Notes under the pieces: generated by a model
Seen by the model: the letters and a program-made list of their open reading frames with translations, nothing else
Told to the model about the DNA's origin: nothing
Database searches by the model: none
DNA from: Luteolibacter sp. SL250
Lineage (GTDB): Bacteria; Verrucomicrobiota; Verrucomicrobiia; Verrucomicrobiales; Akkermansiaceae
Length of the DNA stretch: 64,000 bases
Direction of reading: 5' to 3'
Assembly: GCF_026625605.1 (NCBI RefSeq)
Contig: NZ_CP113054.1
Location: forward strand, 2,666,001 to 2,730,000
Position numbers and translations under genes: made by a program
In this document: one piece after another, positions 8,916 through 17,292 of the stretch
Layout: each line of letters starts with the position of its first letter
Numbering within the stretch: position 1 is the stretch's first letter

Positions 8916-9836
8916 CTACAGTGAAATGATCGGTGGCCGCTCCGGCTCGGCGATCCGGGTTTCAAGTCCCACCGCTTCCCCGGAGTCGTGGGTCCAGGTG
9001 CGGTGAAGCTCTTCCAAGGCGTGATGGACGGTGACCTTTCCATCCCGTTCCAGCCGGTGGAAGATGGTCCGGAGGATCGAGAACGACATTCTGCCCAGTT
9101 CCAGATCCCCCCGGTTGCGGTGGATGCGTTGGTCGAGATCCACCTGGGCGACGGCATCCAGCGCCCCCATTCCGTGGAGGTCGATGAGATGTGCGATTTC
9201 CACCCCGTAGCCGGTGGGGAAGGCCAGTTGCTCCAGCAGGGAGCGTCGTGCGGCGTACTCGCCGGAGAGCGGTTGGAAGATGGCGGTCAGTTCCGGGTAG
9301 AACAGCGAAAGCAGGGGACGGACGAGAATCTCTGAAACCCGTCCTCCTCCGGTCCGGTGGAAATCCCCTCCGTTGGTGAGCGGCCGTTCATAGTGCGCCT
9401 TCACGTAGCGGATCCCGGGGTGGCAGAGCAGGGGGCCGAGCAGGCCGGTGACAAAGCCTGCGTGGAAGTTGGAAATGTCCCCGTCCACATAGCAGATGAG
9501 ATCCCCCTTTGCGGCGAACAGCGCTTTCCACAGGTTCTCTCCTTTTCCCCGATGGGTCCCATGCCCTGCGGCGATGTCCGCCGAAAGGTGGACCGTGGCA
9601 CCGGCGCCGGCTGCGGCCTCCCGGGTGCCGTCGGTCGAACCGGAGTCGATCACCAGCAGTTCGTCCACCAGTGGGACGGATTCCATCAACTCGCGGCGGA
9701 TCGTTGAAACAATCCTGCCGATGGTGTTCTCCTCATCCAGCGTGGGGATGCACACGCTGATTGGCGCCGTCTTGAGATCGGCAAGACGGCGGGCATCCGT
9801 GAATTCGGAGTGATGGAAATTCCTCCCCGGCATCAT
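8916..9836 (-). CDS. gpgS: Glucosyl-3-phosphoglycerate synthase-like glycosyltransferase (GT81)
   Basis: 306 aa, family length. A GT-A Rossmann start (ISVCIPTLDEENTIG) and the DGD metal motif in CYVDGDISNFHAGFV are present. GpgS signatures are GKGENLWKAL, IRYVKAHYERPL, the GGGRVSEILVRPLLSLFYPE block and FPTGYGVEIAHLID. The known enzyme moves glucose from a nucleotide sugar to 3-phosphoglycerate, first step to the compatible solute glucosylglycerate or polysaccharide primers. No glucosyl-phosphoglycerate phosphatase (GpgP) gene is adjacent. It starts 3 bases after the Hsp33-like gene, so translational coupling is likely. Confidence 0.85.
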   Translation of the reverse strand: MMPGRNFHHSEFTDARRLADLKTAPISVCIPTLDEENTIGRIVSTIRRELMESVPLVDELLVIDSGSTDGTREAAAGAGATVHLSADIAAGHGTHRGKGENLWKALFAAKGDLICYVDGDISNFHAGFVTGLLGPLLCHPGIRYVKAHYERPLTNGGDFHRTGGGRVSEILVRPLLSLFYPELTAIFQPLSGEYAARRSLLEQLAFPTGYGVEIAHLIDLHGMGALDAVAQVDLDQRIHRNRGDLELGRMSFSILRTIFHRLERDGKVTVHHALEELHRTWTHDSGEAVGLETRIAEPERPPIISL

Positions 9837-9839
9837 GGA

Positions 9840-10601
9840 TCAGAGCATGTCCCGCGTGACCACATATCTGGCCGCGCAACGGGGACATTGGAGGGTGATT
9901 TCATGGGAACCCTCGAACAGTTCGTCCGGGCGTTCGCGCCAGCTCCCGAGGATCGGCAGGATCTTGTCGAGCGTACAACCGCAGTGGAAACGGAACCGGC
10001 GGTTCTCCAGCGGATTCAGTTCTTCCGTCTGTTCGATGACCGCGACGGCGTCCTCATCCAGTCCGGCCAGCCATTCCAGGTCGCAGTCCGGTTGGGCGGC
10101 GATGAGGACGAAGTTCTCGTCATCGAGCCGGAAGGCCCTTGCCGGCCGCTGTTCGGACTGGTCGTAATATTGGGACACCCAGGCGACGGGATCACGCCCC
10201 TCCACCTCCATGGTGGAAACGCGGGGTTCCGCGCCCTGGAGGGTGGTGGTCTGCGCATAGAACAGGTTCCGGTCCGGCTCCCGCACGTCTTCCGTGAAGA
10301 CCCTGCCGGTGATGGCTTCCGCGACGGATCCCCCGGTGACGAAGAGGTTGATCCGCGGGGCGCGGAGGTTCGCTGTCCAGGCGATGGTTTCCGCCCATGG
10401 ACGGGCCACCAGATGGAGCGTCAGGACCGCCAGCGCGTCCTTCAGCATCTGGTCGATTTCCTCCCCATGGCGGATGCCATGCTGCATCAGATGCAGGTAG
10501 TAGTCCGTGTAGATGGGCGTGAACTGTCCGCGCACCAGCAGGGCATTGCGGTGGCGGACGAAGATCGACTCGATTTTGGTGAACTCTTCCTGGATTTCCA
10601 T
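9840..10601 (-). CDS. hslO: Hsp33-family redox-regulated chaperone
   Basis: 253 aa from the ATG at 10601 (MEIQEEFTKIES); a longer ORF would translate the hairpins upstream. The C-terminal redox zinc site is visible: HCGC (CxC) then, 29 residues later, CPRC (CxxC) near RYVVTRDML, matching Hsp33. The N-terminal body contains the LFVTGGSVAEAITGR region. In the known family oxidation of these cysteines releases zinc and activates holdase activity against oxidative unfolding. It sits between rpoD and gpgS in a leftward series, with an intrinsic terminator just before its start, so it may be only partly co-transcribed with rpoD. Confidence 0.85.
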   Translation of the reverse strand: MEIQEEFTKIESIFVRHRNALLVRGQFTPIYTDYYLHLMQHGIRHGEEIDQMLKDALAVLTLHLVARPWAETIAWTANLRAPRINLFVTGGSVAEAITGRVFTEDVREPDRNLFYAQTTTLQGAEPRVSTMEVEGRDPVAWVSQYYDQSEQRPARAFRLDDENFVLIAAQPDCDLEWLAGLDEDAVAVIEQTEELNPLENRRFRFHCGCTLDKILPILGSWRERPDELFEGSHEITLQCPRCAARYVVTRDML

Positions 10602-10615
10602 GTGAGGCTGAAATG

Positions 10616-10643
10616 AAAAAGGAGGACGAGTGTCCTCCTTCTT
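10616..10643 (-). terminator. Intrinsic terminator downstream of rpoD
   Basis: On the minus strand the stem AAGGAGGAC / GTCCTCCTT with loop ACTC is followed by TTTTT. It ends about 15 bases before the Hsp33-like start codon, so it may set the rpoD to hslO read-through ratio. Confidence 0.65.
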
Positions 10644-10660
10644 TGGTTGGTTGTGGACGG

Positions 10661-10680
10661 GTGGGACAGGAGTGTCCCAC
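10661..10680. repeat. Palindrome GTGGGACAGGAGTGTCCCAC
   Basis: Eight-base perfect arms with a 4-base loop, just after the rpoD stop. Its core resembles the neighbouring terminator stem (GGAC-GAGT-GTCC), so the two may share an origin. Confidence 0.6.
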
Positions 10681-10684
10681 CTCA

Positions 10685-12589
10685 TCAGGCTCCCGGGAGT
10701 TCGATGAAGCCTTCCAGTTTCCGGATCCGGGTGGGGTGGCGCATTTTCCGGAGGGCCTTCGCCTCGATCTGGCGGATCCGCTCGCGGGTGACCTGGAACT
10801 GGCGGCCGACTTCCTCGAGCGTGCGGCTGTAGCCGTCCTTGAGGCCGAAGCGTTGCTCCAACACCTCGCGCTCGCGCTCGGTCAGGGTGTCGAGGACGTC
10901 CTTGATCTTGTCCTTGAGCATCGAGAAACCGGCTTCCTCCATCGGGTTGTCGGCGGCCTTGTCTTCGATGAAGTCACCGAAGGAGGTGTCGTCCGAGTCG
11001 CCGACCGGTGCCTGTAGGGAGATTGGTTGCTGCGCCATCTTGAGCACGGCGCGGACCCGCTCGACGGGAAGGTGGATTTCCTCGGCGATTTCCTCCGGGG
11101 AAGGTTCGCGGCCGTATTCCTGGACGAGCTGCTTCTGCACGCGCATCAGCTTGTTGATCGTCTCGATCATGTGGACCGGGATCCGGATGGTCCGGGCCTG
11201 GTCCGCGATGGAGCGGGTGATGGCCTGGCGGATCCACCACGTGGCGTAGGTGGAGAATTTGTAGCCCCGGCGGTATTCGAATTTCTCGACCGCTTTCATC
11301 AGGCCCATGTTGCCTTCCTGGATGAGGTCGAGGAAGGAGAGGCCGCGGTTGGTGTATTTCTTGGCGATGGAAATGACCAGGCGCAGGTTGGCCTCCACCA
11401 TTTCCGTCTTCGCCTTGAGCGCTTCCTTGAGCCAGTGCTTCAGCAGCTTGTTCGCGGCCTCGAAGGACTCGGTGGTGTGCCAGGAGCGTTGCTGGATTTC
11501 CCGCATCTTGGTCTGGAACTCCTTGTCCTCCGGATCGGTCGCCAGCTTGCGGCCGTACTTCCAGAACTTCTGCATGTAGTCATCGACCTGCTCGCAGAAG
11601 TCCTCGACGACCTTCTGCTTGTAGTAGAAGCGGGTGTAAAGGCGGTTGAGGGTCTGGAGGTTCTTGGCAAAGTCCTCCTCGAGCTTCTTCTTGCCACGCG
11701 GAGCTTTGACGGAGAGCTGGCGGAAAATGTCATCGTTCTCCTGGTGGAGCTGCTTCAGGTGTTCGCACAGCTTGGGCAGGCCCTTCATGTAGCGCTCCCG
11801 GGACTCGATCTTCTTGTCGAGGATGACGCGGTCGAAGCGCTCCTTGCCCTTGTTGAGCTTGTCGGCCAGTTCCAGGTAGGATTCCGCGGTGAAGCCGAAG
11901 AGGTGCAGGTGGCGGGCCACCTCGATCTCCGCATCCTCGATGCGCTTGGAAATTTCAACTTCCTGCTCGCGGGTGAGGAGAGGCACCTGGCCCATCTGCT
12001 TCAGATACATCCGGACGGGGTCGTCCAGGATATCGAGCTTCTGGTCGGTCTTGCTGTCCTCCTCGTCATCACCACCTTCGTCCCGCTTCTTGTCCTTGTA
12101 GCGGTCCACTTCGGAGGCATCGATGATGTCGAACTCCATGTTGCGGAGCCGGTCCATGATCGCCTCGACGTCGTCCGGATCGACCAGGTCGTTCGGCAGG
12201 ACTTCGTTGATGTCGTCGTAGGTCAGGTATTCCTGCTCCTTGGCCAGCTTGATGAGTTCGCGGATCTTCTCCTGGATCTCAGGAGTGTCGATGCGGCGCT
12301 TGTTGTCCTTTTTGGAAACCTTCGGCTGTTCGACAACCTCCACGACCTCTTCCTTTTTCTTGGTCTTGGCGGGGGCCGCGGCAGGTTTCTTGGCGGACGC
12401 TTTCGGTTCAGGGGCGGCTGGAGCGGCTTTGGCGGGCTTTTTCGCAGGGGCTGGCGCCGCTTTCGCGGCGGGTTGCGCCTTGGCGGCTGCGCCTGCGGCT
12501 TTCACCTTGGTCTTCTCGGCCGGCGCTGCCTTTGCTTTCGGCTTTGGCTTTTCGCTCGACTTGTCGGAAGAAGGTTTTGGTTTGGACAT
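10685..12589 (-). CDS. rpoD: Primary RNA polymerase sigma factor (sigma-70) with Lys/Ala/Pro-rich N-terminal extension
   Basis: 634 aa. Region 1.2 ([21 protein letters not shown]), region 2 ([52 protein letters not shown]), region 3 and region 4.2 ([20 protein letters not shown]) are complete, identifying the housekeeping sigma factor. The first 95 or so residues are almost only Lys, Ala and Pro ([20 protein letters not shown]), like histone-H1-type tails; the segment [21 protein letters not shown] after it resembles region 1.1. The start is the ATG at 12589; an upstream ATG at 12631 overlaps the likely -10 element. Confidence 0.95.
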   Translation of the reverse strand: MSKPKPSSDKSSEKPKPKAKAAPAEKTKVKAAGAAAKAQPAAKAAPAPAKKPAKAAPAAPEPKASAKKPAAAPAKTKKKEEVVEVVEQPKVSKKDNKRRIDTPEIQEKIRELIKLAKEQEYLTYDDINEVLPNDLVDPDDVEAIMDRLRNMEFDIIDASEVDRYKDKKRDEGGDDEEDSKTDQKLDILDDPVRMYLKQMGQVPLLTREQEVEISKRIEDAEIEVARHLHLFGFTAESYLELADKLNKGKERFDRVILDKKIESRERYMKGLPKLCEHLKQLHQENDDIFRQLSVKAPRGKKKLEEDFAKNLQTLNRLYTRFYYKQKVVEDFCEQVDDYMQKFWKYGRKLATDPEDKEFQTKMREIQQRSWHTTESFEAANKLLKHWLKEALKAKTEMVEANLRLVISIAKKYTNRGLSFLDLIQEGNMGLMKAVEKFEYRRGYKFSTYATWWIRQAITRSIADQARTIRIPVHMIETINKLMRVQKQLVQEYGREPSPEEIAEEIHLPVERVRAVLKMAQQPISLQAPVGDSDDTSFGDFIEDKAADNPMEEAGFSMLKDKIKDVLDTLTEREREVLEQRFGLKDGYSRTLEEVGRQFQVTRERIRQIEAKALRKMRHPTRIRKLEGFIELPGA

Positions 12590-12633
12590 ATGGAAATGCT
12601 CAGGGAGTCTGGAAAAATGGATATACCTCATCC

Positions 12634-12639
12634 ATTATA
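12634..12639 (-). promoter_or_regulatory. Candidate -10 box of the rpoD promoter
   Basis: TATAAT on the minus strand, about 45 bases before the rpoD ATG. No convincing -35 hexamer is seen 16-18 bases further up. Confidence 0.4.
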
Positions 12640-12849
12640 GGGCAAACCCGGCATGCGCGCTTGCGGGGCGGAATGAAAAGGTGGCATCGGGGAGCGTCAA
12701 GGAATAATTTCACGCAATCTCGGATGCACGGGCACCGTCACAGGAGAACATTCAAGCGGACCTTCCCTAGGTTTGCGAGGGATTTTTCATATCACCGCCT
12801 ACGTTTTCATTTCCAATCGTCTGGTTCCACGGCAGATTCGTGGCGGACC

Positions 12850-13230
12850 ATGATCACTCTCACTGACAAAGCGGCGGCTGAACTCGGGGCCTTGCTCACC
12901 CGCAAGGCGGCAGCACCGGAAGCCGGGCTCAGGCTGGCCGTGCGCCGTGGCGGCTGCGCGGGCTGGCAGTATGAAATGAACGTGGGTATGCCGGAGGAGG
13001 GGGATCTGGTGGTGGAGAAAGACCAGGCCCGCGTGATCGTCGCGGCGGACAGCATCGAACGCCTGAACGGCTGTGAGATCGATTTCTCCGATGATCTGAG
13101 CGATGCGGGCTTCAAGGTGAACAACCCCCAGGCGGCCCGGTCCTGTGGCTGCGGAACCTCCTTCGAGATCGCCAGCGAGCCACCCGGAGCCCATGCCGTG
13201 CCGGATGGTGAAGCCTGTGGCAGCAACTGA
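12850..13230 (+). CDS. A-type Fe-S cluster carrier (HesB/IscA/ErpA family)
   Basis: 126 aa starting MITLTDKAAAELG at the first suitable ATG; a much longer open frame upstream overlaps rpoD and is not coding. The three conserved cysteines of the family are present: GGCAGWQY near residue 37 and SCGCGTSF near 98-100. Family members receive and pass Fe-S clusters to apo-proteins. No isc or suf genes are adjacent, so it is an orphan carrier. The C-terminal 20 residues (GAHAVPDGEACGSN) extend beyond the usual end and carry a further Cys. Confidence 0.88.
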   Translation: MITLTDKAAAELGALLTRKAAAPEAGLRLAVRRGGCAGWQYEMNVGMPEEGDLVVEKDQARVIVAADSIERLNGCEIDFSDDLSDAGFKVNNPQAARSCGCGTSFEIASEPPGAHAVPDGEACGSN

Positions 13231-13244
13231 CGCTTTCCCCGCCC

Positions 13245-13982
13245 GTGCCACGGACAATCAAAGCGCCCCCTCCCTCCAAGCCGGCCTATTTCTGGTGGTT
13301 GCTGGCGAACCTGCTCGCGCTGTGTTTCGCGTTGGTCAGTTGGTTCGTGTGCCTCTACATCTTCCAGAACCCCGAGGTTCCACAGAACTATGAGATCCTC
13401 CGGAAGCTGAAGCGTGCGCCGGAACTGAAACGCTATGTGGTCCTCGATGTTCCCAACGGAACCGCAAGGGGGCCGCAGGAGCTTTACAAAAGGTTCTTCG
13501 GCGGAAGTCCGGAGGAGCGCGCGCGGGTGAACGGCCTGTTGATGCGGAACTACCTCACGAACTTCGAAAAGCCGCTTCTTCTCACCTATATCGAGGGCAG
13601 GTATCAGATCGACGGGGTGCGGGCGCTCACCGGGAATGACTTTTTCAGCCCCGGCGTCGTCATCCGTGCCCAGGCGCTGGTCAAGCCGGACGAGTTCACC
13701 GCGGAGTCACCCTACCCGGTGGTCATCGAGTATGTCTTTCCCACGGTAGATGAAGCGGCCGCCCGGAAGTTCAAGACCGGTGACATCCTGGAAGTCAGCA
13801 AAAGCCCCAACTGCGCCGCCGTCGTCCACGTCGACAAGGCGCGGAAAGATGATGACGAGGTGCTGCTGCTGACCGTCATCCCGATCGCCTACGGGCCGTA
13901 TCAGATCGGCAAGTCCAGCTCGTTCAACATCGAGCCACCCACCGAGCTGCGGCCTGGCGCGGGGTTTCCGGTTTTCAAGTGA
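13245..13982 (+). CDS. Membrane-anchored protein of unknown function
   Basis: 245 aa with GTG start 14 bases after the Fe-S carrier gene, so probably one transcript. One strong N-terminal transmembrane helix (LLANLLALCFALVSWFVCLY, about residues 19-38) is followed by a polar domain that probably faces the periplasm (QNPEVPQNYEILRKLKRAPE and on). No catalytic motif is recognised. The C-terminus reads IGKSSSFNIEPPTELRPGAG. I do not recognise the family; it may be lineage-specific. Convergent with the methyltransferase gene, 3 bases apart. Confidence 0.75.
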   Translation: MPRTIKAPPPSKPAYFWWLLANLLALCFALVSWFVCLYIFQNPEVPQNYEILRKLKRAPELKRYVVLDVPNGTARGPQELYKRFFGGSPEERARVNGLLMRNYLTNFEKPLLLTYIEGRYQIDGVRALTGNDFFSPGVVIRAQALVKPDEFTAESPYPVVIEYVFPTVDEAAARKFKTGDILEVSKSPNCAAVVHVDKARKDDDEVLLLTVIPIAYGPYQIGKSSSFNIEPPTELRPGAGFPVFK

Positions 13983-13985
13983 CGG

Positions 13986-14747
13986 TCATTTCCCGAACAC
14001 CATGAAATGCTGCCACGGGAGCTGGCGGCGGTTCGAGATGAAGCGGAAGCCCGCAGCCTCGAACTCCAGCCGTGCCTGGGCCTCGGTCATCTTGTGGAGC
14101 GGCTTGATGGGGACGCGGGGATCCTCCGCGCGGAACTCCAGCAGGAACACACGGCCGCCGGGCTTCAGCGCGCGGTGCATCGAGGCCAGCATCTCCGCCG
14201 GGTGGGAAAATTCGTGGTAGGCATCCACCAGCAAGGCGGCGTCCAGTGAGGCATCCGGCAGTTTCAGGTCATCGATGGTCCCCAAGTGAGGCTCCACATT
14301 GGTGATGGAGAGCTGTTTCGCCCGATCCTTCAAAAAGGTGAGCATCTCCGGCTGGATGTCCACGGCGATGACTTTTCCGTCCGGCACCTGCGGTGAAATG
14401 CGGAACGCATAGTAGCCGGACCCCGCGCCGATGTCCGCGATCACCGCGTCCTTCGGCAGCTCCAACGCCTTGATGGCGCGCGTGGGGGCTTCCTCCTGCT
14501 CCCGTTCGTCACGTTCCAGCCAGCCAATCCCCGGGTGGCCCATGACCTGGGAGATCTCACGGCCGTGGAAAAACTTGCCGATTCCATCCGGGGAGGCGGT
14601 CCCCTCCGTATAAGCGGGCTGCTTCGGCTGTTCCGTGACTTGCGGAGCGGGTGGGGGAGGAGCCGGCTTCTCCGCAGCACGGGTAGTCCAATAGAAAATC
14701 CCCCCGGTAACTCCGAGAACCAGAACGAGAACACCAAGGGGACGCAT
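13986..14747 (-). CDS. Exported/membrane-anchored class I SAM-dependent methyltransferase
   Basis: 253 aa. An N-terminal hydrophobic segment (MRPLGVLVLVLGVTGGIFYW) is followed by a Pro-rich linker and then a methyltransferase fold: motif I VIADIGAGSGYYAF, motif II-like KVIAVDIQPEML, motif III LDAALLVDAYHEFSHP and LKPGGRVFLLEF. The segment MGHPGIGWLERDEREQEE before motif I is typical of a group of exported methyltransferases in planctomycetes and verrucomicrobia. The substrate is unknown, and how SAM would reach an external enzyme is unclear; the anchor may instead leave the domain inside. A TTG start at 14783 is possible but less likely than the ATG used. Confidence 0.8.
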   Translation of the reverse strand: MRPLGVLVLVLGVTGGIFYWTTRAAEKPAPPPPAPQVTEQPKQPAYTEGTASPDGIGKFFHGREISQVMGHPGIGWLERDEREQEEAPTRAIKALELPKDAVIADIGAGSGYYAFRISPQVPDGKVIAVDIQPEMLTFLKDRAKQLSITNVEPHLGTIDDLKLPDASLDAALLVDAYHEFSHPAEMLASMHRALKPGGRVFLLEFRAEDPRVPIKPLHKMTEAQARLEFEAAGFRFISNRRQLPWQHFMVFGK

Positions 14748-14787
14748 CCGTCGAGTGGTAGCGGGAGGTGGTAGAAATCGCAAGGAG

Positions 14788-14865
14788 TAAGGAGGGAGGA
14801 CATTGCGGCTGCGCCGCTATGTCCGCTGCGCTTCCATTCCTGTCCTCCGGCTGCAACAGCAATCA
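14788..14865 (+). repeat. Hairpin repeat family A, copy 2
   Basis: Begins TAAGGAGGGAGGACATTG, then the hairpin GCGGCTGCGCCGC and the CTTCCATTCCTGTCC tail. It faces copy 3 as an inverted pair across about 95 bases. It lies upstream of the exported methyltransferase gene. Confidence 0.8.
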
Positions 14866-14867
14866 GG

Positions 14868-14901
14868 AAAGACCTGCCGCAAAGTCGCAAAGTCCACAAA
14901 G
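14868..14901 (-). repeat. Short repeat family B, copy 2
   Basis: On the minus strand it reads CTTTGTGGACTTTGCGACTT then TGCGGCAGGTCTTT, matching the copy at 8881-8915. A third partial copy (GCGGTAGATCTTTG) lies at 14945-14958 on the plus strand. All sit between family A copies or next to one. Confidence 0.6.
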
Positions 14902-14960
14902 TAAGCGCAAAGGGAAAGAGACATTAGGAACCTTCGAGTCCGTCGCGGTAGATCTTTGAT

Positions 14961-15038
14961 CATTCGCCAATGCCGCCGGTGGACAAGAATGGGAGCGCAG
15001 CGGACATGGCGGCGCAGCCGCAATGTCCACCCTCCTTA
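14961..15038 (-). repeat. Hairpin repeat family A, copy 3
   Basis: Read on the minus strand it begins TAAGGAGGGTGGACATTGCG and matches copy 1 almost throughout, including the tail ATTGGCGAA. The TAA is the stop codon of the WalJ-like gene, as in copy 1. Confidence 0.8.
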
Positions 15039-15815
15039 CTGGAGCAAGAACCAATCCGACGGCGTTTCCTGCGCAGCGCAGTGGACTTCGATGCTGGTGT
15101 GCCCCAGTCCATCCAGACAGGCACGCAGATGGCGGATGGCGACGTCCGGCTTGTTGCAGTCCGAGCTGAGATGCCCCAGCACGATCCGCAGCAGCAGGGG
15201 ATGGGCGATCTCCACCAGCAGGTCCGCCACCTGCTTGTTGGAAAGGTGGCCGTGGCGGGAGCTGATGCGCTGCTTGGTTGCCCACGGGCGCTTCATATCC
15301 GCTTCCAGCAGGGCGTCATCGTAGTTCGCCTCCACGAACAGCGCGTGCAGGTTGCGCAGGCGCTCCGTCATGCTGCGGGTGACGAACCCTGCGTCTGATA
15401 CCAGGCCCAGCCTCCGCAATTCATGGTCGAAGACGAATCCCACGGGATCCACCGCATCATGCTGGATGGCGAAGGTGTCGATCATCACGCCCTTCAGCTC
15501 GAACGACTGTCCAGCCTCGAAGTATTTCCAGGTCCCGCCCTCGATGCCCTGTTCCTTCACCACGCGGGCGGTGGAGGGGGTGGTGAACACGGGAAGGTTG
15601 AATTGCTTCAGCAGCACCTTCAGGCCACGCACGTGGTCGCCGTGCTCGTGGGTGAGCATGACGCCATCGAGCTGCGCGGGGTCGATGCCCACCGCACGCA
15701 TGCGGGTGACCAGTTGCTTCGCGCTCAGGCCGGCGTCCACCAGCAGGCGCAGTCCGCCCGCCTCGACCACCGTCGCATTCCCACCACTGCCACTCCCAAG
15801 AACCGCGAAACGCAT
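15036..15815 (-). CDS. MBL-fold metallo-hydrolase, YycJ/WalJ type
   Basis: 259 aa from MRFAVLGSGSGGNATVVEAG, the standard start of this family; a longer ORF to 15908 overlaps the thioesterase. The metal-binding motif THEHGDHVRG is near residue 59, followed by an Asp in the GLVSDAGFV segment and a late His in VLGHLSSD. WalJ-type enzymes are 5'-3' exonuclease-like members linked in Firmicutes to WalRK signalling and DNA repair. Here no walRK neighbour is present, so only the biochemical family is claimed. Its stop codon belongs to a family A repeat. Confidence 0.85.
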   Translation of the reverse strand: MRFAVLGSGSGGNATVVEAGGLRLLVDAGLSAKQLVTRMRAVGIDPAQLDGVMLTHEHGDHVRGLKVLLKQFNLPVFTTPSTARVVKEQGIEGGTWKYFEAGQSFELKGVMIDTFAIQHDAVDPVGFVFDHELRRLGLVSDAGFVTRSMTERLRNLHALFVEANYDDALLEADMKRPWATKQRISSRHGHLSNKQVADLLVEIAHPLLLRIVLGHLSSDCNKPDVAIRHLRACLDGLGHTSIEVHCAAQETPSDWFLLQ

Positions 15816-15868
15816 CACGCCGGGAAAATGGGGAGCCGCCGGGAAAGAATCAAGGGCCGGATGCCGGA

Positions 15869-16309
15869 TCACCGCAGGGCAACGAAAAGTCCCTCGAACT
15901 CCACGCATTCCACCCCGTTCTCCACGATGGCGACACGCAGGGAAATGCCGGCCTTCCCGGTGCGGGCGAACTTTCCGCGGAAGGCCGCCAGCGCCTCCGC
16001 ATCGATCCTCGGGCAGACGGCGCGGATTTCACCACGGACCGGGTGGCGGAATTTCAGGGAGCTGCCCTTGATCACGATATGGGAGTCCCGGTCGCCCAGC
16101 TCCAGCCACAGCAGCGCGTAGCCTGTGAGCGTGGCGATGGCGCTGAGGCTGCCGCCGAAGGCCGTGCCCAGATGGTTGTGGTTCGGCTCCAGCGGTGCGG
16201 TGAGCACCAGTCCCTCTTCATCGAACCGTGCGACCCGGACACCCATCGCGCGGGTAAGCGGGATCTGCTCGTGAAGGAACCTTTCGGTGGCGTGGAGATG
16301 GTCACTCAT
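15869..16309 (-). CDS. Hotdog-fold thioesterase (YiiD C-terminal-like)
   Basis: 146 aa starting MSDHLHATERFLHEQIPL. The core PLEPNHNHLGTAFGGSLSA with Asn/His-rich active-site loop, followed by KGSSLKFRHPVRGEIRA, matches the putative thioesterase domain seen in YiiD and similar proteins. Substrate unknown, probably an acyl-thioester. It overlaps the end of rpiB by 8 bases on the same strand, so the two are translated together. Confidence 0.8.
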   Translation of the reverse strand: MSDHLHATERFLHEQIPLTRAMGVRVARFDEEGLVLTAPLEPNHNHLGTAFGGSLSAIATLTGYALLWLELGDRDSHIVIKGSSLKFRHPVRGEIRAVCPRIDAEALAAFRGKFARTGKAGISLRVAIVENGVECVEFEGLFVALR

Positions 16310-16730
16310 CCAGTTGGCGGATGCGGGAAAGGTGGCGGCCACCCTCGAAGGCGGTGGTCAGGAACACATCGACGACGGCCAGCGCGGTGTTGGAGTCCAT
16401 CATCCGCTCGCCGATCGACAGCACGTTGGCGTCATTGTGCAGGCGGGTGAGCCTGGCGGACTCCAGGTTCCAGCACAGGCCGCAGCGCACACCCTTCACC
16501 CGGTTCGCCGCGATGGCCTCGCCGTTGCCAGAGCCACCGAGGACGATTCCCCGCTCATACTCCCCGGCGGCCACCGCCTCCGCCACCGGGCGGATGAATT
16601 TCGGGTAGTCCACGGATGCCGTGGAGTCCGTACCGAAGTCCGTCACCTCATGCCCGGCCTTGCGCAGGTGGACGATGATTTCCTGCTTGTAGGTGTAGCC
16701 CGCATGATCGGAGCCGATGGCGATTTTCAT
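16302..16730 (-). CDS. rpiB: Ribose-5-phosphate isomerase B
   Basis: 142 aa, usual length. SDHAGYTYKQEI at the start and GGSGNGEAIAANRVKGVRC in the middle identify RpiB, which interconverts ribose-5-P and ribulose-5-P in the pentose phosphate pathway. The active-site loop has GGSGNG rather than the Cys-containing CGTGIG of E. coli; this variant is known from mycobacterial RpiB, where a Glu serves as base, and the Glu is present here (GNGEAIAAN). HNDANVLSIGERM near the C-terminus is also typical. Overlaps the thioesterase start. Confidence 0.92.
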   Translation of the reverse strand: MKIAIGSDHAGYTYKQEIIVHLRKAGHEVTDFGTDSTASVDYPKFIRPVAEAVAAGEYERGIVLGGSGNGEAIAANRVKGVRCGLCWNLESARLTRLHNDANVLSIGERMMDSNTALAVVDVFLTTAFEGGRHLSRIRQLDE

Positions 16731-16869
16731 GGCAGAATGGTAGGCAACAGCAGCTTTTTGTCAAAGACCCGGCTGGTAGGAATGAGAAGAAGCGGCTTCA
16801 CGTCGATTTCACATTCCGCTCCTTGCTACGAGTAAGCTCGTGAATGAACTTCCTGGAACACATTTGGAA

Positions 16870-17292
16870 ATGCGACGATTCCTGAAACCTATTGTGTCAA
16901 TCTCCGCGGTTATATTGACTGCATGGGGAATCGCCGCGTTGGCTACACCAGACCGTGCCAAAGAATTGCGTTCATTTGTGGGGCCGGGAGAGATCATCGA
17001 GGCACACCATGGCGTCAGGGGTTCGGGCAGCATTTATTGGGCACGCTACCGGTGCGATCCGGCGGACGTCCGCGATTTCCTCAAGCGTCACTCTTATGAA
17101 TCGACGACTTCCAAAACCGAACTGCCTGCGAGCCTCCAGGGAAAGTTCCGGAGTATGAAAGTAATTTGGCCGACCAACATCTCGATCTATGACGCGGATT
17201 GGATCAATTATCGCGTCGGCCGACGATTCAGGATGGTTGCATTCCCCGATGACGGATCTAACGAGATCCTTTATCTCCATTGGAGCTACTGA
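16870..17292 (+). CDS. Small protein of unknown function with N-terminal hydrophobic segment
   Basis: 140 aa from the ATG at 16870 (MRRFLKPIVSISAVILTAWG), giving a signal peptide or anchor; a GTG at 16840 would add 10 residues. The rest is a mixed polar domain (YWARYRCDPADVRDFLKRHS) with no motif I recognise. Base composition looks somewhat lower in GC than its neighbours. The gene overlaps the 3' end of the convergent MFS gene by 7 bases. It may be a lineage-specific exported protein. Confidence 0.6.
   Translation: MRRFLKPIVSISAVILTAWGIAALATPDRAKELRSFVGPGEIIEAHHGVRGSGSIYWARYRCDPADVRDFLKRHSYESTTSKTELPASLQGKFRSMKVIWPTNISIYDADWINYRVGRRFRMVAFPDDGSNEILYLHWSY

Noticed and set aside
11027-12640. 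537-codon plus-strand ORF
   Set aside because: Antisense shadow of rpoD with Leu/Val/Gly-rich composition.
12759-12788. Weak hairpin TCCCT...AGGGA followed by TTTTTC upstream of the Fe-S carrier gene
   Set aside because: Stem of only five bases; not enough to call a terminator.
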